Source: Clostridium folliculivorans
GTDB lineage: Bacteria; Bacillota; Clostridia; Clostridiales; Clostridiaceae
NCBI RefSeq assembly: GCF_024341905.1
Contig: NZ_BQXY01000002.1
Location: 434,001 to 498,000 of the forward strand
DNA: 64,000 bases
Direction: 5' to 3'
Numbering within the stretch: position 1 is the stretch's first letter; every line of letters starts with the position of its first letter. Positions 44,267 through 53,505 of the stretch are shown here, piece after piece. The notes under the pieces were generated by a model. It did no database searches. It was not told the origin of the DNA and saw nothing but the letters and a program-made list of their open reading frames with translations. The translations under genes and the position numbers were made by a program.

Positions 44267-45112
44267 ATGAATAATGAAGATTTGGATATTATACTTGGTT
44301 GTATGGCTACAAGCGTTAACATGCCACATATGCAGAGAATTCAAACAAAGCACAGAGTCAAATTGGCTGAGTTTTGGGATATAAAAAAAGACTCAAGAAT
44401 ATTAGAGATAGGCTGTGGTCAAGGTGATACCACTGCGGTTTTAGCTTATTTGGTTGGACAAGATGGGCTTGTTCAAGGAATTGATATTGCTCCCCCAAGT
44501 TATGGTGCTCCAATTACAGTTGGTGATTCAGTTGATTATCTTAAAAATTCCACATTAGGTAAACAGGTTAAAATAGATTTAGAGGTTGATATACTATCTC
44601 CTTCAGTAGAATTTGAAGATGGATCCTTTGACATGATTATTCTTTCTCATTGTAGCTGGTACTTGAAATCATCAGAAGAACTTTTGGCCATATTAAAAAA
44701 AGCAAGAAAATGGGGAAAGAAACTTTGTTTTGCTGAGTGGGATACCAACTTATATCTAAAAGATCAATATCCTCACTTATTAGCGGTACTTATACAATCT
44801 CAATATGAATGTTTCAAAGAAAATAGTATTTCCAATGTCCGTACTTTATTTACACCAAAGGATATAAAAGAAATTGTAGTAGCTTCAGGCTGGAATGTTA
44901 CTAATGAACAGATTATTCATTCATCTTCACTTCATGATGGTAAGTGGGAAATTGATATGGTTTTACATAACTATTCTGTAGAATTAGAAAACTTAAAACC
45001 TACTTCCACAAAATTAGCCAATTTAATTAAGTCTGAAGTAGACTTATTAAAATATTATATCAAAGATAATAACATTGAACCATTATCTACTTTTGCATTA
45101 ACCGCAGAATAG
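44267..45112 (+). CDS. SAM-dependent methyltransferase
   Basis: A 281-residue class I methyltransferase. LEIGCGQGDTTAVLAYL (residues about 44-60) is motif I, GIDIAPPSYG the acidic loop region, and FDMIILSHCSWYLKSSEE motif IV and V. The C-terminal part (DLLKYYIKDNNIEPLSTFAL) is family-like. AAGGTAAGGTGATTTT precedes the ATG. Acceptor unknown. Single gene. Confidence 0.9.
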   Translation: MNNEDLDIILGCMATSVNMPHMQRIQTKHRVKLAEFWDIKKDSRILEIGCGQGDTTAVLAYLVGQDGLVQGIDIAPPSYGAPITVGDSVDYLKNSTLGKQVKIDLEVDILSPSVEFEDGSFDMIILSHCSWYLKSSEELLAILKKARKWGKKLCFAEWDTNLYLKDQYPHLLAVLIQSQYECFKENSISNVRTLFTPKDIKEIVVASGWNVTNEQIIHSSSLHDGKWEIDMVLHNYSVELENLKPTSTKLANLIKSEVDLLKYYIKDNNIEPLSTFALTAE

Positions 45113-45258
45113 TTTTCAAAGATTTTGAAACATTCATATTCTAGAAAAGTTTGGCAGGTAACCAAATTTTATTTTTTACTGTATTCCTTTAAAAGGTATA
45201 CACTGAAATTCTAGATTTGAACAGCATAAGATTTTTTATACTTCTCTTTAAAACAAAA

Positions 45259-45292
45259 AAATTGCTACAAAGATATTTCTTCGTAGCAATTT
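45259..45292. terminator. Bidirectional terminator
   Basis: AAATTGCTAC and GTAGCAATTT arms, with inner AAGA/TCTT pairing, between the methyltransferase and the convergent Cys-rich gene. Confidence 0.85.
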
Positions 45293-45318
45293 CTTATATA
45301 ATTTTCTTCAAAATATAA

Positions 45319-45690
45319 TTACATATTTATCATCTTTGTACATTCTGTTGCACATTCACTACATACATGAGCACAAACCTGACAATGTTCATCTTTAAAT
45401 TCTCTACACTCATTTTGACACTCTTGACATACTGTAGCACACAACTGGCATATTTCTTTTGAGAATCCACTACCTCTAGCCATAAGGCATGCTGCTGTTG
45501 AACATATTTCCGCACAATCTTGAAGAGTTTTTATACAAGTTCCTCTTGCCTCTACATCAGCCTCTTGAAGGCACATACTAAAACATTCTTGGCATATTTG
45601 TGCGCATTTCACACATAAATCTATACAGCTTTGAGTTGGATTTCCTCCCTGCATAAGAGAAATAACTGGTACCTCTAATGATGTTGCCAT
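45319..45690 (-). CDS. Cysteine-rich four-helix bundle protein (DUF326, copper-storage type)
   Basis: A 123-residue protein with 20 cysteines in helical CxxxC / CxxC spacing, for example CIDLCVKCAQICQECFSMC, CQLCATVCQECQNEC and CQVCAHVCSECATEC. This pattern matches DUF326/Csp-like proteins, in which thiols lining a four-helix bundle bind many Cu(I) ions. No signal peptide is seen, so it should be cytosolic, like Csp3. AGGAGGAG lies before the ATG. No copper pump or sensor gene is adjacent. Confidence 0.9.
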   Translation of the reverse strand: MATSLEVPVISLMQGGNPTQSCIDLCVKCAQICQECFSMCLQEADVEARGTCIKTLQDCAEICSTAACLMARGSGFSKEICQLCATVCQECQNECREFKDEHCQVCAHVCSECATECTKMINM

Positions 45691-45818
45691 AATAAACTCC
45701 TCCTGTTAATTAAAAATATTTGTATACAGGATTTAAATTTCCCCTTACCTAACCTAAATATTCTTTATAGAGTTATAAACATTATGACAAACCATAACAT
45801 TTTACTGTTCTATATAGG

Positions 45819-46760
45819 CTACTTTACTCGTGCCTTCAATTCTTCATATAAGCTATTTGTTTTTGTTTTATTATCCTCATTATAGATTATATACGAGTCT
45901 TTAAGCCTTATCATTATATATGGCGAACTATTCTTGAATATAAATATTCTTCCAGCTCCATAAGAATTAATATCAAATTTACCTCTCGCATATATAGATG
46001 TCAAAGCTCCATTAATTTTATTTACCTTAGGCACCTCATCTATTAATTTAACGTCTTGTATTTCTGAAGTATTAAATGCAGTGCTATAATCCAAGTCACT
46101 AACTTTTATTTTATCTCCATCTATGTATATTGACGGAGTATAAAAATCAGTTAAAAGTAAATAAGTGGATAAAACCATTGCAATTGTTATTACTGCAGCT
46201 AATGTACCGAAAGTGAAAATTTTCCCTTTTTTAATACCTAAATTAACTGTATTCCCAAGTCCTATTCGCTTTGATACTATGAAAGATTTATCTTTAGGAT
46301 TACAATAGTTAATGCCATTTGGCCAAAATTCATCATCATAGGTTAACTTTTTACTATTTATATCAATGGTTTTAACCCCACTTACTCCCCACTTATTTTT
46401 ACTTTTCAACAGTCTCATCCTCTTGTTTGCCAAATGAACAACTCTTCTTGATGATATTAATAGAGATGTTATCCATGCAAAAAAATATACAATTTCTAAC
46501 GAAGGATACCCTGCAAAATCAATTTTGAGTAGTAATTCTGGTACAAATAGTAAACCAAAAACTATAGCTAAGGTATTAATATTTTTTATATATAATAACT
46601 CTAACTTTTCTACTTGTTCATCATTTAACTTATCCTTTGGCAAAGTAACCCCAAGAATGATATTATCATCAGCTTTTAGTGCTGTTTTTAACGAATATAA
46701 GGTTGAAACTAAAAATAAGATTTGAATAAATAATATTACAATGAAAAACATATTATTCAT
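45819..46760 (-). CDS. Membrane protein with DUF5808-like and PH-like domains
   Basis: A 313-residue protein. It has an N-terminal helix (4-23), two helices about 62-80 and 86-100, a DUF5808-like segment (WPNGINYCNPKDKSFIVSKR then IGLGNTVNLG, residues about 146-178), another helix (182-206), and a C-terminal soluble part with the alternating strands of a bacterial PH-like domain (ending SLYEELKARVK). DUF5808 regions are found in permease-like membrane proteins. TCAGGAGGTGAAGC precedes the ATG. The small protein at 61283-61495 shares the DUF5808 pattern. Function unknown. Confidence 0.8.
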   Translation of the reverse strand: MNNMFFIVILFIQILFLVSTLYSLKTALKADDNIILGVTLPKDKLNDEQVEKLELLYIKNINTLAIVFGLLFVPELLLKIDFAGYPSLEIVYFFAWITSLLISSRRVVHLANKRMRLLKSKNKWGVSGVKTIDINSKKLTYDDEFWPNGINYCNPKDKSFIVSKRIGLGNTVNLGIKKGKIFTFGTLAAVITIAMVLSTYLLLTDFYTPSIYIDGDKIKVSDLDYSTAFNTSEIQDVKLIDEVPKVNKINGALTSIYARGKFDINSYGAGRIFIFKNSSPYIMIRLKDSYIIYNEDNKTKTNSLYEELKARVK

Positions 46761-46934
46761 GCTTCACCTCCTGAAATTAATACTTTCACTATATTCAGCC
46801 TTTGCAAAGGTTATAAACAAAAAATAGATTTTCAAAAACATATCTTATCTATTATTGCTTCAGATATTAATATTTGCCAATTTAACTAAAATTATTTAAG
46901 CTTAGCAAGTTTAATTTAAAAATATATATTTAAT

Positions 46935-47023
46935 AGATGCATATATCATTTCATTTATATTTTTAAAACATCTACTCAAAAGTTTGAAATATTTTAAAAA
47001 TAGTTTTTGGTTCAAACTTATCT
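46935..47023. repeat. Diverged copy of the palindromic repeat (copy G)
   Basis: 89 bp starting AGATGC and ending CAAACTTATCT. The right half TTTTAAAAATAG, then GGTTCAAACT, follows the right arm of copies A and B closely; the left half has decayed. Located upstream of the PH-like membrane protein gene. Confidence 0.55.
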
Positions 47024-47043
47024 ATAATTTACAATACATAATA

Positions 47044-47585
47044 TCAAAATGAACTATTTAAAATTAACTTTCCATCCTTGGCATAATAATCGTAGGTGGC
47101 TACAATGTCACCTGTAGATATTGAATCTTCTACTTTGCAATAATCAAGTATGTTTCGTGTATTTGAAAAGTTGATTCTATATTTTTTGTCCACCGTATTT
47201 ACAACAACATATTTTATTGAAGGATTTTCAACTCTTCCATAGTATATAAGATACTTACCATCGCTTGTTTGAAATACTTGTGCTCTAGAACTTCCAAAAA
47301 AACTATTTATACTTGTTACTTTATATCTATTGAATAACTTATCTCCTAATTGTAATAAAAACAATTTATTATTAACTTCAACTAAAGTATATTTTGCTTT
47401 TCCTAGCTTTATAGACTGTAATATATAAACATCTTCTATACTAGCACTTTTATCTATTAAATTTCTTACCCCTTTTTTAGCTAATGTCTCATTATCAAAA
47501 TTTATTGTTATTGAAAAGTAATAAACTAATACTAATACAGCTGCAATCGGTAGAAAAAAAAGGTACTTTTTCCTTGGCTTCTCAT
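47044..47585 (-). pseudogene. Frameshifted gene for a small exported protein
   Basis: The open frame from 47364 down to 47044 (DYCKVEDSISTGDIVATYDY... to the stop) continues upstream without stops as far as 47575, encoding a membrane anchor (KYLFFLPIAAVLVLVYYFSI) and NLIDKSASIEDVYIL, but this part has no start codon. The only good start, ATG at 47585 after GTAGGTGGTAAA, is in the -1 frame and runs out after 17 codons. One extra base in the A5 run (47567-47571) or the T8 run (47554-47561) would restore a product of about 180 residues. It is either a real frameshift, a slippage site or a sequencing error. Confidence 0.7.
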
Positions 47586-47756
47586 TTTACCACCTACTAT
47601 TATTATTTTATTTGAAAATAAAATATCCAAGTTTTATAAAATATATTCAATTAAATTAAAAGATTTATTTTTAAACTCTACAGTATTATAAAAGTAGGTA
47701 TTAAAAACAAGCAGGAAGACTATCTATGTCCCCCTGCCCTTATATTTATAAATTCA

Positions 47757-48329
47757 CTATATTTTTCTATTCATTTCTTTAGCAGTTTTTATTAACTTAT
47801 TATATAAGAAAACATCATTTGCATCAAAGTATTCGCTTGTAAACTTATCTATTGAAAACCAATCAACTGCACTGTTTTCATCTTCTTTAACTATAAGTTC
47901 TTCAGTTTCGTCAGCAATCAATATGTAAGATATTGAAAGATGTAAATGGGCACTTACATACTTACCATTTTTATAATGGCCATAAACCGGTAATATATCA
48001 AGTGAAGCTATTTCATCTTTTAATGCAGATACGTTACAAATTCCAGTTTCCTCTTTAGCCTCCTTGATTGCTACATGAAGAAGGTCGCCATCCCCATCTG
48101 CATGTCCTCCGGTCCATGCCCATGTATTTCTTATATTATGATGAATCATGAGAGCTTTGTCTAAGTTTTTATTCATTATAAAACCAGAGCTTGTTATATG
48201 CGCAAATTCATTATCTCTAATTAAAATATTGTTAGGGTACTGAGTTATATATTCAATAATAATACTCTTATCTTTTTCTTCTTGTTCATTTTTAGGAATA
48301 TATCTATTAATTTGTTCTATAAAATCCAT
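47757..48329 (-). CDS. Nudix hydrolase
   Basis: A 190-residue Nudix protein. The box is GGHADGDGDLLHVAIKEAKE then ETGI; the helix part (AIKEAKEETG) is intact, with Lys for the usual Arg. WAWTGGHAD is a feature of the YfcD/IPP-isomerase-like or ADP-ribose type Nudix subgroup. SGFIMNKNLDKALMIHHNI is the leading strand pair. The start is ATG at 48329, 8 bases after GGAGG. Substrate unknown. The GNAT gene upstream on the same strand may be cotranscribed. Confidence 0.9.
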   Translation of the reverse strand: MDFIEQINRYIPKNEQEEKDKSIIIEYITQYPNNILIRDNEFAHITSSGFIMNKNLDKALMIHHNIRNTWAWTGGHADGDGDLLHVAIKEAKEETGICNVSALKDEIASLDILPVYGHYKNGKYVSAHLHLSISYILIADETEELIVKEDENSAVDWFSIDKFTSEYFDANDVFLYNKLIKTAKEMNRKI

Positions 48330-48425
48330 ATCTAATGCCTCCATCATATTCGTTCAATATTCTTATACCAATTATATACATGAAGGCTTCATTTTTCAAA
48401 TATTTATACTAGTATTACTTAACTT

Positions 48426-48893
48426 TTACTGCACAGGCTTAGTTTTCATCATCAGATGTTCGTTTATACCTTTTCTATAAAAGCTAGGTATAATACCCAC
48501 TTGCTCATATCCAATTTTTTCATACAGCTTCTTTGCATCTTTATTAAAGTCTGCCACCATTAGAAATATCATACTGTCTTTCTTGAATATATTTTCTTCA
48601 AATTGTTTTATTAACTTTTTTCCTATTCCTTTACCTCTAAATTCTTGTCTTACAGCTATTATATGTAGATAGGTGTGTATTCCAAAAGTGCCATATCTTT
48701 CGTACCAAATAAACCCTACACATTTTCCAAGGATATCTATTGCCACATCTATTTCTTTATTCTTCAGTCCACTTAATAGTATTTTTCGAGCATCAAAACT
48801 TTCAAAGTAAGCTTCTCCTATCTCTGAATTAATTAGCGCTTCGTAACAATCTTCTAAATTTTCTATTTCACCTTTTTTAATAACCACATCCAT
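48426..48893 (-). CDS. GNAT-family N-acetyltransferase
   Basis: A 155-residue GNAT domain. LHIIAVRQEFRGKGIGKKLI carries the R-G-K-G-I-G pyrophosphate loop, and AKKLYEKIGYEQVGIIPSFY is the typical C-terminal helix and strand. The N-terminus is VVIKKGEIENLEDCYEALIN. ATG follows AAGGAGATGAATAT. It precedes the Nudix gene at 47757-48329 with a 96-bp gap. Substrate unknown. Confidence 0.9.
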   Translation of the reverse strand: MDVVIKKGEIENLEDCYEALINSEIGEAYFESFDARKILLSGLKNKEIDVAIDILGKCVGFIWYERYGTFGIHTYLHIIAVRQEFRGKGIGKKLIKQFEENIFKKDSMIFLMVADFNKDAKKLYEKIGYEQVGIIPSFYRKGINEHLMMKTKPVQ

Positions 48894-48932
48894 ATATTCA
48901 TCTCCTTAAAATTATTTTGAAGCAACTTCTCT

Positions 48933-49199
48933 TCATTGTCTTACATCACCGTAAAAACTAAATAAATCCATTAAGAAGTCCACTATTTTTTCCTTACTAA
49001 AAAAAACGGTTTGTCTAAATGATCTTTCAATAACTTCATCTAAATCTCCTATGTAAATATCATCAAATATTTTTATCTTTTTATATTTGCTATTTCCTGG
49101 AAAATATTTCAATTTATTAACTAACCTAAATCGACTTCTGTTATTACATATTAAATCACAATTTATCCTACTCATATTTACTTTCATCTTTATAGCCAA
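48933..49199 (-). CDS. Hypothetical protein, start uncertain
   Basis: Up to 88 residues if begun at TTG 49199 (with AAAGG 12 bases upstream), or 80-84 from internal ATG codons. The second half, KIKIFDDIYIGDLDEVIERS, looks like a real globular sequence, while the first 25 residues are rich in Asn and Arg. No membrane segment or known motif. The gene could be the C-terminal remnant of something longer. Low confidence. Confidence 0.4.
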   Translation of the reverse strand: MAIKMKVNMSRINCDLICNNRSRFRLVNKLKYFPGNSKYKKIKIFDDIYIGDLDEVIERSFRQTVFFSKEKIVDFLMDLFSFYGDVRQ

Positions 49200-49359
49200 A
49201 TTATTAAATTACCTTTCCTAATTAATTCTAATTTTTAAATTTAAAATTCCTACTACATAATACTTTAATTTTTCGCTCTTAATTATAGATAAAAATAGGG
49301 CTAAGACTATTATACCAATGCATAATTATCTTAACCCTTTTATCATTTACCCAAATTAA

Positions 49360-50760
49360 TTATATTATTTCGTTATTTCCAGCTACAGCTTTTATCCAAG
49401 CTGCTGATTTCTTTTTTACTCTAGTATATTTATTTGCTAAATCAACACTTACAAAACCATATCTGTTTTTGAATGCATTGTTCCATGACCAGTTATCAAT
49501 AGCTCCCCAATAGTGATATCCTCTGCAGTCAGCTCCATCTTCTATTGCTCTTGCTACCCATTCTAGATGTTCTTTAACAAAATCAATTCTGTAATCATCT
49601 TCAATCAATCCATCAGCATTTCTATATTTTTCTTCACCTTCAACACCCATTCCATTTTCGGATATAAAGAATGGAAGTCCAGGGCATTCTTTAGTTATCT
49701 TCATAGCAAAATCATAGATTCCTTTAGGATATATCTCCCAACCTCTGTAAACATTCATCTTTCTTTCTGGCCAAATATAAGGATCTGAGAATTTAGGATT
49801 TCCATACTCATCAAACTTCTCTGCCGGAGCCTGAACTCTTGCTGGTTGATAATAGTTAAATCCTAACCAATCCACTTTACCACAAGATAAAATTCCTTCG
49901 TCTCCTTCTCTTAAATCTGGTAGAAGACCTAGTTCCTCTAATGTATCTAATATATCCTTAGGTAATGTTCCTTTACTGCATACGTCAAGCCACCATCTGT
50001 TATGTATACCATCAGTCATTCTAACAGCTTCTAAATCTTCCTTTGAAGGATTTTCTTTAGTATAAGGTGGTGCAAAATTATTGATAAGTCCTATATCACA
50101 GCTATCTGAAATAGTTCCTTCTGCTTTTAATTTATTAAATTCTCTTACTGCTAAACAGTGTGCTAATGTTATGTGATATTGTCCTAGCATACCCTTTTTG
50201 TAATTCACTTCATATGGATACCATGCTCCACTCATATACATTTGCATTGAAACAACTATAGGTTCATTAAATGTAAACCAATGTTTAACCTTCGAACCAA
50301 ATTCCTTAAATGCAAGCCTTGCAAAATTGGCATAAGCCTCAACCACTTCTCTATTTAGCCAACCACCTCTATCTTGAAGATACTGTGGTAAGTCAAAATG
50401 ATGAAGATTCATAAATACATCAATACCATTTTCTAATGAACAATCAATCACTTTGTGATAGAATTCAACTCCTTTTGGATTTAAATTACCATCTTTATCA
50501 AGAAGTCTTGACCATTGAATAGATGTTCTATATGATTTTAAATTTAAACTCTTTAATATTTTTATATCTTCTTCGTATTTATTGTAGAAATCATTACCTA
50601 CGTAAGAACCTACATTATTGTGGAATGCATTTATTTCTAAGTCGGACCAATGATCCCAAACTGATGGTAACTTTCCATCCTTATTGTGTGCGCCTTCTGT
50701 TTGTGGACCTGACATAGCTGCTCCGAAAAAGAAATCTTTTGGTAGTTTATAATTTGCCAT
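49360..50760 (-). CDS. Glycoside hydrolase family 1 (beta-glucosidase / 6-phospho-beta-glucosidase type)
   Basis: A 466-residue TIM-barrel enzyme. FFFGAAMSGPQTEGA is the family opening, TFNEPIV holds the acid/base Glu (about residue 173) and FISENGMGV the nucleophile Glu. YHYWGAIDNWSWNNAFKNRY with GFVSVD is the aglycone loop; the K-x-RYG element is compatible with phosphate binding, but a phospho-specific SxxxxKxY pattern is not clear. The start is ATG at 50760 with GAGGTG upstream. It is divergent from a GntR/UTRA regulator that probably controls it; no PTS or sugar permease gene is adjacent. Confidence 0.93.
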   Translation of the reverse strand: MANYKLPKDFFFGAAMSGPQTEGAHNKDGKLPSVWDHWSDLEINAFHNNVGSYVGNDFYNKYEEDIKILKSLNLKSYRTSIQWSRLLDKDGNLNPKGVEFYHKVIDCSLENGIDVFMNLHHFDLPQYLQDRGGWLNREVVEAYANFARLAFKEFGSKVKHWFTFNEPIVVSMQMYMSGAWYPYEVNYKKGMLGQYHITLAHCLAVREFNKLKAEGTISDSCDIGLINNFAPPYTKENPSKEDLEAVRMTDGIHNRWWLDVCSKGTLPKDILDTLEELGLLPDLREGDEGILSCGKVDWLGFNYYQPARVQAPAEKFDEYGNPKFSDPYIWPERKMNVYRGWEIYPKGIYDFAMKITKECPGLPFFISENGMGVEGEEKYRNADGLIEDDYRIDFVKEHLEWVARAIEDGADCRGYHYWGAIDNWSWNNAFKNRYGFVSVDLANKYTRVKKKSAAWIKAVAGNNEII

Positions 50761-50977
50761 ATAAATCTGCACCTCTCTCCTCAATATTTTTACCTATGTT
50801 TACTAATTAAATATTCAAAATGTCTTAAGTTCATTTTATCAGTCCGTATCATTCACTTATCACATTGTCTATACAAGAATTTTTTTCTTAAAGTTTAAAT
50901 TGTGTTATAATTTTATTATGAACTTAACCATGCTCAGTATGCTGTTTTTGTTAAATAAGATTTAGCATAACAACTAA
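50761..50977. other. Divergent promoter region between GH1 gene and gntR-type gene
   Basis: About 217 bp, AT-rich, holding the GH1 promoter. A stretch of mixed inverted repeats near 50815-50930 may hold the operator, but no clean palindrome could be picked. Confidence 0.4.
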
Positions 50978-51075
50978 AGAGTTCCTTTATTGAGATTTAA
51001 TATATACATTTCCTAAAATCTCGGCTTCCGATGATTTTAGGGCATGTATATATTAATAGTTGAACTAGGAACTCT
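50978..51075. repeat. 98-bp imperfect palindrome upstream of the GntR-family gene
   Basis: Ends AGAGTTCCT and AGGAACTCT; inner arms TAATATATACAT/ATGTATATATTA and CCTAAAATC/GATTTTAGG pair almost fully around the core CGGCTTCCG. It is 39 bp before the TTG start, hence probably in the leader. Same length as the AGATGTAC repeat family but unrelated in sequence; no second copy seen. Confidence 0.7.
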
Positions 51076-51113
51076 ATAATTACTATAGATAAACATAGAC
51101 TAGGAGGATTAGC

Positions 51114-51803
51114 TTGAAAAGTAAGGAAATTATTGATGACTTAATTAGTAAGATTATATCAGGTGAAATGCCTGCTTCTTCTAAAATTCCTTCCGAAACA
51201 CAATTATCCATCAAATACGATTGCAATAGACACACAATAAGGAAGGTTATTGATCATCTTATTGAAAGAAATTATCTAACCAAAAATTCTAGTGGACTCA
51301 CTTATGTCATGGATTTCACTGCATATGATAACAACAACCTTTTTATCACTTCATTGTCAGATCATCATATAGCTAAAAATATAAAATCTGATGTACACAA
51401 ATTTGAACTAGTCATAGCTCCAGATGAGATTTGCGATTATCTTAATATAGAAACTGGCTCTAAGGCTTGGTATATAATAAGGGTTCGTTATGTAAATTCT
51501 AATTTACATCATCTAGAAGAAATCTATATGCCCTATTCAATCTTTTCTAATCTTACTGTAAAAGATTGTGAATCAAGTCTACTAACTTACATAGAATCTC
51601 AGTATGACTTCAGAATAAGTCATAGCATAAGAAATATAAGTTGTGTGAAATTAAATGATGAAGAGTATAAACTCTTAGACCTTCCCAATGATACTTTAGT
51701 TATGCAAGTTACTAACACTGGCTATTTAACTAATGGACGAGTATATGAATACTCTTTAACAAAAACTAGAGAAAACAGATTGACTTATTACTGTCGAAGA
51801 TAG
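51114..51803 (+). CDS. GntR-family regulator with UTRA domain
   Basis: A 229-residue repressor-type protein. Residues 1-65 are the winged helix (KIPSETQLSIKYDCNRHTIR with KVIDHLIERNYL), and residues 85-229 a UTRA ligand-binding domain (AWYIIRVRYVNSNLHHLEEI with YMPYSIF). The TTG start at 51114 follows AGGAGGATTAGC. HutC/YvoA-type UTRA domains bind sugar phosphates or amino-acid derivatives; the divergent GH1 gene suggests a beta-glucoside or its phosphate. A long hairpin lies in its leader. Confidence 0.92.
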   Translation: MKSKEIIDDLISKIISGEMPASSKIPSETQLSIKYDCNRHTIRKVIDHLIERNYLTKNSSGLTYVMDFTAYDNNNLFITSLSDHHIAKNIKSDVHKFELVIAPDEICDYLNIETGSKAWYIIRVRYVNSNLHHLEEIYMPYSIFSNLTVKDCESSLLTYIESQYDFRISHSIRNISCVKLNDEEYKLLDLPNDTLVMQVTNTGYLTNGRVYEYSLTKTRENRLTYYCRR

Positions 51804-51876
51804 CATATTTAGAATAAAAATGATGCTTTATCACTACTATTTTTTCCCACATTCGTTTATAAAGGTAAATACGCAA

Positions 51877-51909
51877 AAAATCGCAAATGCAATTCATATT
51901 TGCGATTTT
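51877..51909. terminator. Bidirectional terminator
   Basis: AAAATCGCAAAT pairs perfectly with ATTTGCGATTTT around a 9-base loop, with A and T tracts on both sides, between two convergent genes. Confidence 0.9.
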
Positions 51910-51919
51910 TTATTTTCAA

Positions 51920-52426
51920 TTAAAACTTTCCTGCAAACATACTTGCACCATTATCACCATTATATGGCTGAGCACCTTCTACTGTAACATTACATATTAC
52001 AAGTTTATACTGCTCTCCTTTAGGGATATTATTTTTAAAGGTAAGTATATATACATTTCCAAGTCCATTTTTAGATTCTATTTTAACTATATCTCTTGTA
52101 AGAGAATTACTTTTATCTGCTTCACAATTTTGCCCAACAGTAGCTATTCCTTCTGGCTCCTCATTTTTCAAATCTTTTATCCAGTAATTTGTAGGCTGTT
52201 CTGCTAAACTTTTATCCACATCTCTATCGTAAGTTATCTTGATTTGATTAGCTGAAATTTGTTCAGACTTTAATAATCTTGGAATCGAATTTTGATCATA
52301 TGTCTGAAAAGTTGAGTGTATCGTAGGATTTTCCTCTGTAGGTCTAGCGCTGACTTCATTATGGAAGCAAGGCTGAGTTATCATAAGTGTACATAAAATT
52401 AGAAAACTATTAATAAACTTCTTCAT
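51920..52426 (-). CDS. Secreted protein, probable Ig-like (SbsA-type) domain
   Basis: A 168-residue exported protein. Residues 1-27 (MKKFINSFLILCTLMITQPC) form a signal peptide. The remainder has SANQIKITYDRDVDKSLAEQ, PTNYWIKDLKN and VYILTFKNNIPKGEQYKLVI, the strand pattern of bacterial Ig-like fold segments found in cell-surface proteins (SbsA/BIG5-like). GGAGGGAAAC precedes the ATG. Probably secreted or wall-loosely bound; ligand unknown. Confidence 0.75.
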   Translation of the reverse strand: MKKFINSFLILCTLMITQPCFHNEVSARPTEENPTIHSTFQTYDQNSIPRLLKSEQISANQIKITYDRDVDKSLAEQPTNYWIKDLKNEEPEGIATVGQNCEADKSNSLTRDIVKIESKNGLGNVYILTFKNNIPKGEQYKLVICNVTVEGAQPYNGDNGASMFAGKF

Positions 52427-52726
52427 GTTTCCCTCCTATTATATCCAATTCTTATAGCCCAAAGTTATATTTCCCAAAAAACTTAAAATTATTACATATT
52501 TAACAATTTGAATTACTTTAAAAACATTTTAGTCATATGTAAAATATTTGCAGCCAGCCACAATATATTGTATTATTTTTATAGAACTGGAACTTCCTAT
52601 ATTAAGTTATGTACTCTTAAAGTTCATATCCATACTATTTTCTAACAACCTAAACTTAAGTTTTCAAAAGATTACTTTTTTAATATTATAAAATTCAATA
52701 AAATAATTCTATTCAAGGAGTTATAT

Positions 52727-53329
52727 ATGAAAAAAACAGCTTACTTTAAGCCTATAATTTTTATTTTTCTAATTGTACTTTTTTCTTCCTCATTTATCTA
52801 CCTTCAAGGGTATAGACTTTCACCTATGAAAGCTGCTGAAGCTGCACTAGAAATGAATGACAATATACAGAAGTTTGGGGAAGTTAAGAGAGATTGGGGA
52901 AATGTATTATTATTAAAAACCTCAAAAGGTTTGAAAACCGCCTTAGTAATGAAACAAGGGCTTTTATGGCATTGTAATTCCACCATATATTTCTTTGATG
53001 ATGCTATGAAAAATGATTTAGTTAAAACCGTTGGATGGGAAAGCTTTAGTTCTGACAACAGCAAACAAATAACTGTTCTGGCCGTTGAAAATAATGATCC
53101 TAATGTTAAAGTTATTAAGGCTGGAACTGGTTCAGATATTCAAAGCAAATCAATTTCTCTAGGCGTAACGGTTATATTCACATGGGATAAAATGATTCAA
53201 TCTAGTAATCTAAATCCGGTTGCTTTTGATAAAAGCGATTCTCCAGTTTACAAATATCAATATAATCCAAAAGATTCATCTTCTATACATTTAGATGAAT
53301 TAAAATGGTATCCTGTTAATAACCAATAA
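52727..53329 (+). CDS. Membrane-anchored exported protein, unknown
   Basis: A 200-residue protein with an N-terminal signal anchor (residues 9-27, PIIFIFLIVLFSSSFIYL). The outer part begins RLSPMKAAEAALEMN, followed by mixed strands (LLLKTSKGLKTALVMKQG, YFFDDAMKNDLVKT) and a tail, KYQYNPKDSSSIHL. AAGGAGTTATAT precedes the ATG. I know similar small exported proteins in Firmicutes but no assigned function. No adjacent operon partner. Confidence 0.75.
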   Translation: MKKTAYFKPIIFIFLIVLFSSSFIYLQGYRLSPMKAAEAALEMNDNIQKFGEVKRDWGNVLLLKTSKGLKTALVMKQGLLWHCNSTIYFFDDAMKNDLVKTVGWESFSSDNSKQITVLAVENNDPNVKVIKAGTGSDIQSKSISLGVTVIFTWDKMIQSSNLNPVAFDKSDSPVYKYQYNPKDSSSIHLDELKWYPVNNQ

Positions 53330-53449
53330 CTTTATGATTTTAAAATTTTGTATGTTTTATATTTATTAAATTTTAAGGATGTTACTATAGAAAATTTAAA
53401 GTTATCTCAATCAAAAGTAATAATATCTTATCGCAGAGCATAAATAAAA

Positions 53450-53484
53450 AGTCCCAAACTCTAATAAATTAAGAGATTGGGACT
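53450..53484. terminator. Bidirectional terminator
   Basis: AGTCCCAA/TTGGGACT with inner CTCT/AGAG pairing, between the exported protein gene and the convergent carbonic anhydrase gene. Confidence 0.85.
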
Positions 53485-53505
53485 CTTTGGGATTCTTATA
53501 TTATA

